Assembly: GCA_022747635.1 (NCBI GenBank)
Contig: JAKTNV010000062.1
Location: 1,398,469-1,462,468, forward strand
From: Hetaerina americana
Taxonomy: Eukaryota > Arthropoda > Insecta > Odonata > Calopterygidae
Length of the DNA stretch: 64,000 bases
Reading direction: 5' to 3'
Part shown: piece after piece, positions 52,909 to 64,000 of the stretch
Position numbering within the stretch: the first letter of the stretch is position 1
How the letters are laid out: each line of letters starts with the position of its first letter
Notes under the pieces: model-generated
What the model saw: only the letters and a program-made list of their open reading frames with translations
What the model was told of the DNA's origin: nothing
Databases searched by the model: none
Made by a program: the position numbers and the translations under genes

Positions 52909-53549
52909 TTGACAAATATCACTGTATTAGGAAGTACACAATCTATCAAGCACATGTTTCAAGTTTTAAGACATTGTTTAGTATTTGTTTGGCAGGCATC
53001 AATAGTGAACGTTTTCAGTGAAAATTGGTCATCGCTATGGGATGCAATACTTTTGTTTGAAAGGCCTTAGCCCAACCAATGTATAAGCTGAAGTGGATTC
53101 TCCTCTGGGTGAGTCTGCTCCTTTGTTTAGAACGGTGAAATATTGGGTAGCAAAGTTTAAACGAGGCCATACAATGCACCAGCTCACAAATCCGTTATTG
53201 CAATGGCCAAAATTCATGAAAGTTAAGTTTGAATTGCTACCTCATGCCTCACCCTATTTGTCAGATTTAGCCCTCTCAGATTATTTCCTGTTCGCAAACT
53301 TGGAAAAATGGCTCGGAAGTCAAAGATTTCCCAATCGTGAAGGAGTGATGTCGGCTTTAGTTAATGGCTATTTTGAGGAGCAAGACAGTTATTATTATAA
53401 AAAGGGCATTTAACTTATTGAACATTGCTGGGAAAAGTGTATAGAGCTGAAAGGAGATTATGTTGAAAAATAAATAAATTTTTTCCAAAGTTTTATTTGT
53501 TTTCTTTGTTGAGTCGGGTACTTCTGGGATTACCCTTGTACAATACTGT
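52909..53549 (+). mobile_element. Internally deleted mariner-like element (family 3)
   Basis: The frame at 53093-53413 fuses an N-terminal piece (VKYWVAKFKRGHT) directly to the C-terminal part (LPHASPYLSDLALSDYFLFA, LVNGYFEEQDSYYYKKGI). The central catalytic region is missing, and the junction falls near MHQLTNPLLQW, a frame-shifted trace of NAPAHKS. A likely right terminal repeat ends at 53541 (GGGATTACCCTTGTA). The left end is uncertain. Confidence 0.75.
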
Positions 53550-53559
53550 GTAAATTTCA

Positions 53560-56500
53560 CCCACTGCTGACCTTACGCACCAACTACGCAATTAAAGATT
53601 CTCCATATTAACATTCAGTGTTTGCGCAATAAACTGATTGACCTTGAAGTATTTACGAGTGAACATAACCCTGATGTGATTTGTGTAAATGAGCACTGGC
53701 TTCAGAAGGGGGAACTGCTTTTGTTCCGACTTACTGGTTACGTTCTCGCCGATGCTTTTTGCCGAGCAACAAGTAAAAATGGTGGTGTATTAATCCTAGT
53801 GTCTGCGAGACTGACATATTCCTCAGTGCCACTTATCCAGTTCTCCAATCCCCTTAATGAAGATCACCTGTTCGAGTCCAGTCTGTCTCGTATCAAAGGA
53901 AACAACCGTGATTATATAATTGTTACGATTTATCATTCTCCAGCCAGTGATTTTGACGTGTTCCTTTCTAAATTTTATACATTGTTGGAATTAATCCATA
54001 AGTCTATTCCTAACCCGTTGCTGATTATAACTGGCGACTTCAACTGCAGCCTACTAGAAAGCTCTAAAGCTAAATATGATCTGTTTGACATTCTGTCTTC
54101 CTTTGGCCTTTCTGTTACTAATATGGTAGCCACTAGAGTTTGCAGAACTACTTCTACTCTTCTAGATGTAGTTCTTACAAATTCCAGTGCAGAGTTATCT
54201 GAAACCGTAACAATCGAGTCTCATATTTCTGACCATTTTCCTCTTCTAGCCACTTTCACCTTCAGTGATAATAGTAACAGCAAGACCATTTTCAGAAGAA
54301 AATTTTCCGATGAGAATATTTCTAACTTCTTTGAGCGGCTAAGCTCCCATGACTGGTCGAATGTTTACAGCGATTACTGTTTTGACGACAACTTTCTTTA
54401 ATTCTATTCTACTTACCTTGAATACTTCAATTTTTGTTTTCCCATTGGGCCAATTAGGTTCAAAACCTCAGTTTTATATCATAATAAGAAACCCTGGGTT
54501 ACCGATGAAATTCGTAATCTTGCAAGGTACATGAAAGATTTAGCAGCATATTTTAGAAATAAAACTGACTCCTTCAGTCAACACAAATACTCCACTATGA
54601 AAAAGGAATACAGGACTATTCTTTACAATGCCAAACGATCATATAACAATTCTCGAATTACTAATGCCTCTAACAAATCTAGGGAAGCCTGGAAAATAAT
54701 TAATGAATCCAAATCTATCTCAAATGTCAACTCTGATATTGTACTTCGTAATACTTCTGGAAAGCTCAATCAAAATACTATACAGATGGCATCCTCCCTC
54801 AATGAACATTACCTATCTCAGATAACTCCTACAAATCAGTGTAACAGTGGCAAATATCCCCTTATTTCCAACTCTTGTAACTCGCTATTCTTATATCCCT
54901 GTTCGGAACATGAATTAACTAAGGCAATGTCCAAAATTAGTAATAAATACTCTGCAGGTCTTGATGGAATACCAGCCACTATTTTTAAGAAATCTTACGA
55001 GGCAATTAAGCATCCATTATTATTTTTAATTAACAAATCTCTAAAGGTAGGGAAATTCCCTGCCACCTTGAAAGTAGCGAAAGTCTTGCCCCTTTACAAG
55101 GGCAAAGGACCTAAAGACGATATGAATTCTTATCGGCCCATTTCATTGCTCAACCAATTCGGTAAAATATTTGAATTAATTTTTTACAATCGCTTAATAT
55201 TATTTCTGGAATCCCATAACTTACTTTCTCCCAACCAACATGGTTTCAGGAAACTCAGGTCTACATCCACAGCTATATATCAAGCAGTTAACAAAATAAC
55301 TTCTGATCTTGACAATAGATCTGAATCTCTTGCCTTATTTTTCGATTTTTCGAAGGCGTTTGATGCTGTCAATCACAACCTCTTACTTCGAAAAATTGAA
55401 TGCCTGGGAATAAGAGGGACTTCCCTAGACTGGGTTAGATCCTATCTCCTGGACAGAAAACAATGTGTAGCCTTAAGTAAACAAGGAAGAGAGTTCCTTT
55501 CTCCAGTAAAAAGTGTTCTATGTGGTGTACCCCAGGGATCTGTCCTGGGCCCAATCTTGTTCCTTATGTACGTAAATGATCTACCAACATTACTGAACTC
55601 TGTACCAGGCGTGCTGCCTGTCGTCTATGCTGATGACACAAATGTCCTCGTGTCTGCCTCCTCTGTAGACACACTAATATTAACCTCTGTTTCCGTTACC
55701 CAGCTGTTACATGAGTGGTGTCTCCTCAATTCCCTCCTCCTCAATGTTAGTAAATCTTCTTTAATTTACTTTGCTAATAAGAATAAATCAGCTGCTTGCA
55801 TAACTGTAAATATTGATAACGAACTTATTGTACAAAAAAGTAAATCATGTTTTCTAGGCATCTCTATTGACAGTCGTCTGTCTTGGGATGACCATATTCT
55901 CAAACTTCGTAAGTTGAGTTCACTCTGTCATCTTATCAGATTCATTAGGCATACCGTCAATACTGAGGTCTTATTGTCTCTTTATTTTAGTGAATTTGAC
56001 TCTCATGTTGTTTATAGTATTCTTTTATGGGGCCCTACACCTAATGCAAATATTATATTTAAAATTCAAAAACGGATCATCCGACTTATTTGCCTTGCTA
56101 CTCATGCAGCATCCTGTCGTCCCCTCTTTAAAAAATTGAAAATTTTACCCATTCCCTGCGTGTATATGTATTGCGCATCTTTGTATGTCAAAAGCAACTT
56201 CTCTAGTTATCTTTCCAATGCCAACGTTCACAATTATAACACAAGGCATTCTGCTGACCTCCACCAAAACTTTGTCAGAACCTGTACCACCGCCCATGGA
56301 CCTAAACATATGGGCCTCAGGATTTTTAATAAACTTCCTAAAGAACTGAAAGCACAACATAAGCTGCCTATATTTAAGCTCAACCTTCAGAAATATTTAC
56401 TCTGTAAAATGTTTTATTCTATTAATGAACTTCTTGTCCCATGAGTTTCTTTGTATTTAAACATGTACTTAGTATTTATCATTTCTTTATATAACATTGA

Positions 56501-56575
56501 CGTGTCCTATATCTGTGCTTGTTTTTTACAATTGTACAAATCTGCTGGGCAAATAAAATTACTTACTTACTTACC
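53560..56575 (+). mobile_element. Jockey/CR1-like LINE with almost intact ORF2
   Basis: One frame from 53622 to 56444 has a single nonsense codon (TAA, 54399-54401). The first part is the endonuclease (NPDVICVNEHWLQKGE, VTIYHSPASDFDVFL, ITGDFNCSLLESS, SDHFPLLATF). The second is the reverse transcriptase (SAGLDGIPATIFKKS, SYRPISLLNQFGKIFE, LFFDFSKAFDAVNHNLL, GVPQGSVLGPILFLMYVNDL, VVYADDTNVLVS) and a C-terminal domain ending NKLPKELK. The 3' end is AATAAAATTACTTACTTAC, a short tetranucleotide tail. No ORF1, so the copy is 5'-truncated just before ORF2, immediately after the mariner at 52909-53549. Confidence 0.92.
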
Positions 56576-56619
56576 ATAATATGAGGTAAGGCACAAATAC
56601 TTAAAGTGAAAATTGAGGA

Positions 56620-57135
56620 CTCTTTTCAGTGGTATCAGTGAGTCAGTTCTAGTGTCCCTGTGGTAGGCATATGGTGCAAGGTCATTGGCCAAGTGCACAT
56701 GTCCACTTCATTTATCATGCCAGATTAGCGTTATACCCATGTAATGAAAGGAGAAACTTTGTAATTCCACATAGATCTCTATGTGGAATTACAAAGTTTC
56801 TCCTTTCATTATGTTAAGTCGATTCCATGAAGTCACGCCTGAGACAACGAATTATACCCATGTGCCTACGATGCATGCTTCTCAGATCAATTTATTTTGT
56901 TCCCTTCCAGAAGGCAATTTGGTATATGGGATTGGTCTGTCTTAATACACAAAGGTGAATAAGTTGTTCATTCAAGTATGCATGAGTAATAAGTGATTAA
57001 GTTCGTAAAGATGTGATGCATTCAACCAATGCTTACCCTAATCCCCATTCCCATCACTTTTCTTAGCCTAAGTCGATAGGACTTGGGAAATGTATTTTGG
57101 CAATTAATACAGAGCAATAGTCAATATAGGTCTTA
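56620..57135 (+). repeat. Unnamed dispersed repeat, copy 2
   Basis: Second copy of the sequence at 31925-32345, interrupted by a hairpin insertion at 56742-56851. Shared blocks include TGTGCCTACGA.GCATG and GGTATATGGGATTGGTCTGT. No coding capacity seen. Confidence 0.7.
56742..56851 (+). mobile_element. 110 bp hairpin insertion with 11 bp target duplication
   Basis: Flanked by TTATACCCATG at 56731-56741 and 56852-56862. The first 70 bp form a near-perfect palindrome (arms about 56742-56775 and 56778-56811). The rest includes ATTCCATGAAGTCACGCCTG, resembling the sequence beside the hairpin at 230-270. It sits within an older dispersed repeat. Confidence 0.75.
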
Positions 57136-58124
57136 TACAGGGTGCAACGACATAACTTACTTTTTTCAGACGCTTAACGCTTTTAAAAAAGAAAGTTATG
57201 TTGCCACACTCTTGGTTACAACAAGAAGGCATTCATTCTTTTTCTCTTCGTATGTATCATACACCATCTTCTTATCTTCCTTACCTTTAGTTGAAATCAT
57301 CCTGTCTTATACTTCTTCCTTGTACATATTTTTGCTACATTTCGCCTAATTCAAGTTCTACAAATATAATGAAGCAAGCATTCATACCACATTCTTACAT
57401 TTTTTATCTTGCAACTTTTCCACTCTTTAGCTTTTGAACTTCCACATTCCTTGCCACATTTTTCCCTGATCTACTTTTGAAACTGTCAAAAGGTGACCTG
57501 TTCCGTGATCATCGCCGCCCTTCGCCATTATGTGCTATTCCAATGCTCTCAATCTCACATTATATAAAGACGTAATTCAATTATACTATTATACTCACCC
57601 TTTTGGCGCATATACGTAAGAATAGATTTATGGTTAAACCAGATATTTGATAAAAACTTTTTCAATCTATAAAATTTTCACTATTATCATTCACTCTTGG
57701 ATCACCATAAGGCCTTATCACTTTCTCAGAGGCGTCCGTTCAGTCAAAAAACAGCCATTCATACCTCTTAATATCCTAATTTGTTTCACTATGGTCAAGA
57801 CTAAATCAAGATTATCTAGAATATAACCTTCATGTTTTACTCCTCACTATCCATCAATGCATCACAAGCAACAATCAAAAATCGAGAATATCAACATATC
57901 TACTCAAAGGAATAATTTAGCGAAATATTTTTAGGAATAAATGTTATTAACATATTAGTTTAAATGTGTGGGGTCTCATATCATACCATATCGCCCGCTT
58001 CGAATATTGCGGAGCTGATTGTCGTTTGTTTTGTTTAACAGATTTCATTTGTTTCGTTAAATAACCGCGAAACTGAGAAGTTATTGTGAGATACGAGTTT
58101 ACGGAATATTTGAATGGAAGAAAA
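57136..58124. other. Intergenic DNA upstream of CKS
   Basis: No gene recognised. The frame at 57083-57349 has no motif. The CKS promoter and 5' UTR should lie in the right part. Confidence 0.4.
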
Positions 58125-59050
58125 ATGCCAGTGGATGAAATATTTTATTCCGATAAGTATCAAGACGATCTCTATGAATACAGGTAATTATAATTCTATA
58201 ATTTGATTAGCAAATTTCTTGTTAACCCAAATGCACTGAGTTATTTGCGTTGCTAAACCTGCCGAATACAATTAAAAATGTCAATTTTGTGGAAGATTAC
58301 CAGTCCAGAAACAAATTAAATCTTAAATTTCTTGTTTGATACTTGGTTGTTTGATGCGTATTCGTACTGACGTTTCCTTGATAGTGTGCTACTAACTCGA
58401 CGGAAGCCCTAGCTTGTAGTTAAGTAATTGGACATCGATTGTAGTTAGGTTTACTGTAGTCTTATAATAATAATTCGTTTTAATAGTTTGACGTTGGGAC
58501 TACGACCTCCGATTCCATGTGCTTACACGATATGGATTTTCATGCGTTAATAATTAATTATTGCCTAAATTTTCAATAGTTAGTCGTGATCCATCCAATT
58601 TTATTCAAATCCAGGCTTCCTCGAATGTAGTGGTCAAGAAAAACTCATTTCAGTTAAGGCTCTTACAAATTTGTTGCCTATTTGTTACCCTACATTTAAA
58701 AATTAAACTCATCGATGCGCCATGAACAATATTCTAATGATAATAATTTCATTTAAAGGCATGTAATCCTCCCTGCAGACATTGCGCGACATGTCCCGAA
58801 ATCACACCTCATGACCGAGACAGAATGGCGTAATCTTGGTGTACAACAAAGTCCAGGATGGGTACATTATATGATGCACACACCTGGTAATTATTATTTT
58901 ATTCACGACAGTAAGAGTATGTCTATTGCAGTTTTTCAGCAACTAATGGAGTCTCTTTTTTTGGCAGAACCTCATGTTTTACTGTTTCGCCGGAGGCGAA
59001 CAGATCTACCGACCTTGCAGAATGAATCTCGGCAAACAGTACAATGTTGA
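58125..59050 (+). CDS. Cks1: Cyclin-dependent kinases regulatory subunit (CKS1/CKS2)
   Basis: Cks proteins bind CDKs and phosphorylated substrates and are needed for cell-cycle progression. Three exons join in phase: 58125-58183, 58759-58886 and 58968-59050 (TGA), giving 89 aa against about 79 in human CKS1. Conserved signatures: [60 protein letters not shown]. The phosphate-binding residues (Lys/Arg/Trp set) and the HxPEPH hinge are kept; the C-terminal tail is longer and differs. Intron 2 is 81 bp, stop-free and in frame, and splits the hinge codon for Glu. The other upstream ATG (58114) is out of frame. Confidence 0.95.
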
Positions 59051-59129
59051 TAAATAATTGTTATATATTTCTACTTTCTGATAAATTTTTATGGAAAACA
59101 ATGAAGCAAGTTTAGTGTAACATTTGATA

Positions 59130-59135
59130 AATAAA
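59130..59135 (+). promoter_or_regulatory. Candidate CKS poly(A) signal
   Basis: AATAAA 80 bp after the CKS stop codon, a normal distance for a short 3' UTR. Confidence 0.5.
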
Positions 59136-59477
59136 ATGTCTTAGGACAGGATTGAAAATTTCCAATCTGAAATTTTCATTTATGGGAACATTTCCTTCTC
59201 AGCAAAACTACTGGTAGCCAAGGTTTGCGAATGATGTTTCTTCATTATGCTCCAATCTTGCTTCCCTTGATCGCTTCAACGGTTTAGTGAACTTCCATAT
59301 TACAGTATGTAAGTAAGTATAAAAAGGTGTCATTTGCATTAAACTTTGTTGATGCAGTTATGTAAATGTATCGAAATAATGCCACTGGTGTTTGCGTTCT
59401 TGGGCCTTATCTTTCTTAACTCTCGGTATGCACTCTGAATATGTAAATTGGAAGTTGCCAAAAGCTCGGAGAGTAAG

Positions 59478-59645
59478 GGGATAGCTTGACTGGCTAAAGC
59501 ACTTGGCCAAACATCGAGGTTCCGGGTTCAAATCCCGCTCAAGGTGAATGATTTTTATACTGAAATTGTTGAATTTTAATGCACATATAGCGGATGGCTC
59601 CGCTAAAAGCTACCGTCGCGGTATTCCCCGTAGTTGATTGGCATT
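59478..59645 (+). mobile_element. tRNA-derived SINE (family 1)
   Basis: The head has TAGCTTGACTGGCTAAAGC (A box) and GGTTCAAATCC (B box), then ATGATTTTTATACTGAAATT and AGCGGATGGCTCCGCTAAAA, the same body as the copies at 12664 and 48390. Confidence 0.8.
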
Positions 59646-60449
59646 AATAGATAGTTATACGAAACCTTTTTTTAGTTCTTGGTTTGGTTGTAGTTGTGGA
59701 AAGGAGTACATTTCCTTCCCCCATGCTTTCACCACAGATGCTGTCTTCTTTCAATGAGACTTAGCACATGTTAATAGTAGGTTAACGAAATAGCTTACTT
59801 ACCCATTTTTATAGTTTTAAGTTGCCCAAAAAGTAAATAAATTATTATGAACTGAAATTCGTAAAATCTAGTCGGTAATTCTTTTCCTGAACACGTACAA
59901 AAATATGAACAAACTCTATAATAGCAGAATATATCTTGTTAATGGTAATGGACTTAGCATCTTTTCAGATTTGGAAGCATTACATAGAATGTGTAAGGGA
60001 CACCGTAACCATTCTTAAACACACCAAACCTACGTGAAGACGCGCTGACTGAATTCTAATTGGCTGTCCACCTTGTCACACAATATTAAAGATTGACACC
60101 TTTTTTGTCTTGACAAATTAGAAACAATGAGTAGTTGAGTTATTCTGGACAGTGCTATGGAATGGGTGAGAGATACCTTATGGGTATATCCTATGCTGTT
60201 AAATGTTAAGCATCAGCTCCTAGTAAACATCAGCCTTAAAACTTAATAATGTTCTGATCAAATATTTTTATGAGGTTGGTCATCAGAGTTGGATGTTTGC
60301 ATGTGAATGAATATAATCATTCATTTGCAGGAGTTTCGCCTTGGATTCACGTAGAGTAACTATTTTCAATGCTCAAGCAATATTGTGATAATCGTTAATT
60401 GTCTTTTAGTTTAAATTAAGTTGAAGTAGTGCTGTTGGGCTGTAACTCA

Positions 60450-62400
60450 GCAGTCAAGCCCATCATCTAAATTCTGCGGTGCACCTCATCGTGTCCTGTG
60501 TGTGGGGCGTGTTAATTGTGACACAATCTCTGAGGATATCATCAAGTACCAAGGAACCAAGAAATTCCCTGAAGGTGGCTTTGCCTGCGATAACATAAGT
60601 GCAGGTGGGAAATATTGCTCTTTCAAGTTTAGTCCGCCCCTTACTCTACGTGACAAACCTTTTAACGGTAAAATCTGGCCAGTGGATGTCTCAGTGGGGA
60701 AATTCTTCACTTCAAAAAAGCTGAATTCTGTGGATGCGAACGAATTCAACCCTACCGCAACAAGCAAATTCATCCCAAACACCAACAAGGATAGCCCATT
60801 CCGCAAAAATGTGCAAACAAGACTCCTATAATACCAGTTTTAAATCTAGGTGAAGATTATTAGGTAAGGATTACCACTTGCTCAGATTTTTATACTTAAA
60901 TCTACTATCTGTTGGAAATAGGATAGCTGAGCGTGAGGTCTTTCTGCCAGAAAAGAAGAGTGATATTCTTGTATTGACTGAGCACTGGCTGATGTAGCAA
61001 GAAATGAAGCGCGAGGCCATTAATGACGTGAACTTAGTTACTTCATTTTGCAGGACTGACAATAGAGGTGGTGGTGTTGCCATTTATTGTAAGTCCTCTG
61101 TCACCATTTCACTCGTTAAAATTAGCAATAGTATTGAAATGAAACAAGAGTGTGCTGCTGTGAGACTATGGTTGACAAAAACTCACTTAGGTATACTGGT
61201 TGCCTATAGATCGCTCAGTGCGTTTCAGTACTTTTAAAAATTACCTTAGTGATGCTATTCAGATTATCTTCAATGGTAAAATCGACAACCTAATAATTTT
61301 AGGTGATTCCAACGTTGATTTGTTTCATACTTCTGCACAGTGTGGTGAATCAGTTGGGCTATTTCATTCCTTTGGCTTATCAGTGGTCAATAAGGACCCT
61401 GCGAGATTATCCTCAAACTCATCTACCCTCATCGACTTGGTTGCATCCAACTTATCAGTGGATGTGAGAAACTCTCATCAACTCTCGGTCCACTTTGATC
61501 TCGACGTTGGGCTGAAGTTTGATATCCTTGGCTCTAGTGAGCCTACTTGTCGGCGAACAATTTTATAATCCTGCAAACGTTGAGGTATTCTTGACGTGCC
61601 ACCCAGAATATTTGTGAAGAAACCTTAGCAACAGATTTGATATTGATGCTAAAATTAATAATTTCCTAAGCAAGTTAGTAATGATCTATAATCATGCCTT
61701 CCCTTCAAAAACCATTACTTCCAAACAAGGTCACAGAAATGTCCAATTTCGACCAGAGCTGCTTGATATGGGTGCTAGGGTAAGAAGTCTAAATTGTCAG
61801 TGCTAATTTTTAGACTCCTCCCTCAGTAAAAAACATGTAGAACCTCTTAAACAATACGAACTTGATTACATACATGATCAGGAAACCTGCCCCCACTATC
61901 TCACTCGAGATTTTGAAACTGGTATAAAACGCCAAAATTCATTCCAACTAAACCTATGGAGTTGTCTTCAGGGGGAGCTCTGGTACAGCAACGAAGGCAT
62001 TTTCCATGCAAAAAATGTTTGTCGAAGCAACTGTGAATGCTCCTGTGAGGACCCCAGGAAGGCCACTATTTAAGGAACTGAACTTGATGACCCTGCCGTG
62101 CACGTACATCCTTCATTGCTCTTTACTTGTAAGAAAGAATCGATGTTTGGTTTCACCAAATGCCTCCGTGCATGATCGCTTGACGCGTGGGAGGGAGAAT
62201 GTGCACCTGAAATATCAACCGCTCACTATATCGAAGAAAGGCCTGCGTCATGCTGCCTCTCACTTATGCATAATTAACTGCCAATGAACACAAAAAATAA
62301 GTCCTCTGCGACTGCCTTTACTATGGTAGTTAAGAAGTTGTTACTCCTCAAGGGTTATTACAGCATTGATGAAGCCTTAGCTGACAAATTGTAATTAGAA
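60450..62400 (+). pseudogene. Decayed Jockey/CR1-like LINE
   Basis: The frame at 60502-60831 resembles the C-terminal part of a LINE ORF1 (KYCSFKFSPPLTLRDKPFNG, KIWPVDVSVGKFF). Endonuclease remnants follow at 61004-61568 in shifted frames (RTDNRGGGVAIYCKSSVT, NLIILGDSNVDLF, ARLSSNSSTLIDLV). The RT core is deleted. 62006-62287 matches the RT C-terminal domain of the LINE at 53560 (CRPLFKKLKILPIPC there; RPLFKELNLMTLPC here). Many stops. Confidence 0.8.
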
Positions 62401-64000
62401 TGATGTTTTTGTGTGATTTGTTCTGGGCAGTAACACGTTTGTGTGTTACTACTATTTTACTTCTTTTTCTTACCCTGCTGACCATAGTCTATGTCATGTA
62501 CTCGACCAACAGAACAATGAAGTTATCATTATTAAGTGTTCATCACAGTTTTGAAAATTGATGGTAGTTATCATTACTGTGTGAGATATCCACCCGTTCG
62601 ATTGCAGAACCGAGGGACACTTGGAAATATTATTTCTTTTGCGACACGGATGACATCGCTCTTAGTGAATCGGGAGTTTAATGAAGGACGCAGTGAATTG
62701 AAGATATATTTATATATACATATTTAAACAAATATTACAAGGCATATTGCACACCAAAATTTCAGGACCACACATTTGGTCAAAAAAAATTGTGATAATC
62801 ACAGATAATCTTGAACAATCGTGTCAAAATACATAACTCATTCCCCTCACCTTCCCTTACCAGTAATTAGACATGTTCATCACCATGGTTCTGGCTTAAC
62901 TAAGTTTTTGTTCTAAATGTCGTAAAGAGCCAATAGTGGAGATGTATCGTAGGAGGTCATGTGAATGTCTGGTGCTTATTCCTGTTTGGCTCAGCTGTCG
63001 AATGATGAAAGTCAAAAGTGATAATTACAATAAACTAAATAGTTGCAATTAATTAAAACCCAAATGATTATTTTGACCTTGGAGTAATTATGTGGCTAGA
63101 AGGAACTCCAACTGTGAAAATTGGGCTTATGTGGGAAGTTATCATTACCCCGTCCAAACATATCTTGATATTAAAAAAATAATGACAATTTAGCAGAAGT
63201 TCCTCTAAAATAAGGCACTCTGATCCTAATTTTCAAAATGCAAACCTCATGCAGAGTATCTACATCAAAGTCTATGAGTCAGTCTGTTCCTTGTACAATT
63301 ATATTGAGCCAATTCGGGCAAGATAATTGTAGGTCAAATTCCCCAAATTATATCTTATTTTTTACAAAAATTAAGCTCTACATAATGTTATAGTTATTGA
63401 GGTGCAAGTTTAACTTTGGCATTTGATTTTGATTAAATATTTTTATAAACACAGTTAAAATTACCATGAATACAAATGCGTTCTACTGGTGTAAAATAAA
63501 ATTTAATGATCTGGGCATGCAAAATAGTCATTTGTTTTTGTTTGAATTCATCATTTCGAAGTTACCTAGCCTCATCAAAGCCAAAGTCATGATGACATAC
63601 TCTTTAAGTGTATTTAAGACCACCAGAAAAGTACTTAACCCTCGTCATATTTCTAATTCCACAGTTTTGGATGGCATTGTATATGTTCACAAAAGCAGAT
63701 ATAACCCAGGGAATAGCTCAGTCCACCAAAACTAGTTATTTTCACGCAGCTCAAAATTCCCAGCCCTATTCTTTATTTTTCTCCTTATTCCAATGATTTC
63801 AGTAATGACCACCCCATGCAGAATGATAAATACACAATGTTGATGAATCTTTGATTTGTCCAAAATTCTCAGATGGGCAGAAAGGAAAATGGGAGATAAC
63901 TAATTCTTAATTATCGTAATTGGGTACCTATATTTAGGTCTACATACCTTGTGAAAGTATGTAAACCATAAAAGATAATACAAAACACATCCTTGGACAT
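62401..64000. other. Unassigned DNA at the right end
   Basis: No gene recognised. The frame at 63466-63735 has no family motif. A gene could continue beyond the window but nothing shows it. Confidence 0.35.

Larger units (their letters stand above)
59051..60440. other. Intergenic DNA after CKS
   Basis: Apart from the CKS 3' UTR and the SINE at 59478-59645, nothing recognisable. Confidence 0.4.

Noticed and set aside
45217..58124. Search by eye for an SH3 exon of SKAP
   Set aside because: No ALYD or WW-type SH3 signature seen on the plus strand; cannot be excluded without a profile search.
63466..63796. Two overlapping open frames near the right end
   Set aside because: No recognisable domain, no splice context and AT-rich surroundings; not called as genes.

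Overview
The window looks like a 64 kb piece of an AT-rich, repeat-laden arthropod nuclear genome, most likely an insect. The evidence is compact eukaryotic genes with GT-AG introns, a typical insect-style transposon mix (RTE and Jockey/CR1-like LINEs, Penelope-like elements, mariner, piggyBac, tRNA-derived SINEs) and long (AT)n tracts. A hemimetabolous or palaeopteran insect is only a guess. Nothing bacterial or viral was recognised.

Four host genes can be assembled exon by exon with consistent reading phase. TOM40, the mitochondrial outer-membrane import pore, lies on + at 5735-9137 (6 exons, 331 aa). RBBP5, the WD-repeat subunit of the SET1/MLL H3K4 methyltransferase complex, lies on - at 27917-13822 (10 exons, 485 aa). 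A SKAP-like adaptor with a helical N-terminal domain and a PH domain, apparently without SH3, lies on + at 28595-45216 (5 exons, 336 aa). CKS1/2, the CDK regulatory subunit, lies on + at 58125-59050 (3 exons, 89 aa). RBBP5 and SKAP start head to head, 677 bp apart. The four proteins have unrelated jobs (mitochondrial import, chromatin, signalling, cell cycle), so no operon-like logic is implied.

The rest is mostly mobile DNA. 1-5.7 kb: an RTE LINE (-) with a tiny ribozyme-bearing insertion, then a CpG-rich block. 9-13.8 kb: relics, a tRNA SINE and an RTE 3' end. 13.8-28 kb: RBBP5, with three mariners, a foldback repeat and a Penelope fragment in its introns or between its exons. 28.6-45.2 kb: SKAP, whose introns hold a LINE/RTE chimera, two further Penelope families and a nearly intact RTE. 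45.4-48.3 kb: a complete but decayed piggyBac with TTAA ends. 48.4-53.6 kb: a SINE palindrome cluster, RTE, Penelope and mariner. 53.6-56.6 kb: a LINE whose ORF2 has one nonsense codon. 56.6-57.1 kb: an older unknown repeat hit by a hairpin element. 58-64 kb: CKS, a SINE and a decayed LINE.

The most interesting signal is a set of hammerhead-ribozyme-like motifs (CUGANGA core, helix II, GAAA, very short palindromic helix III, matching helix I arms) carried by at least three Penelope-type families. They include an 82 bp insertion that is little more than a ribozyme, with a 16 bp target duplication, and a 323 bp palindromic ribozyme element with a 13 bp target duplication that landed inside another Penelope ORF.
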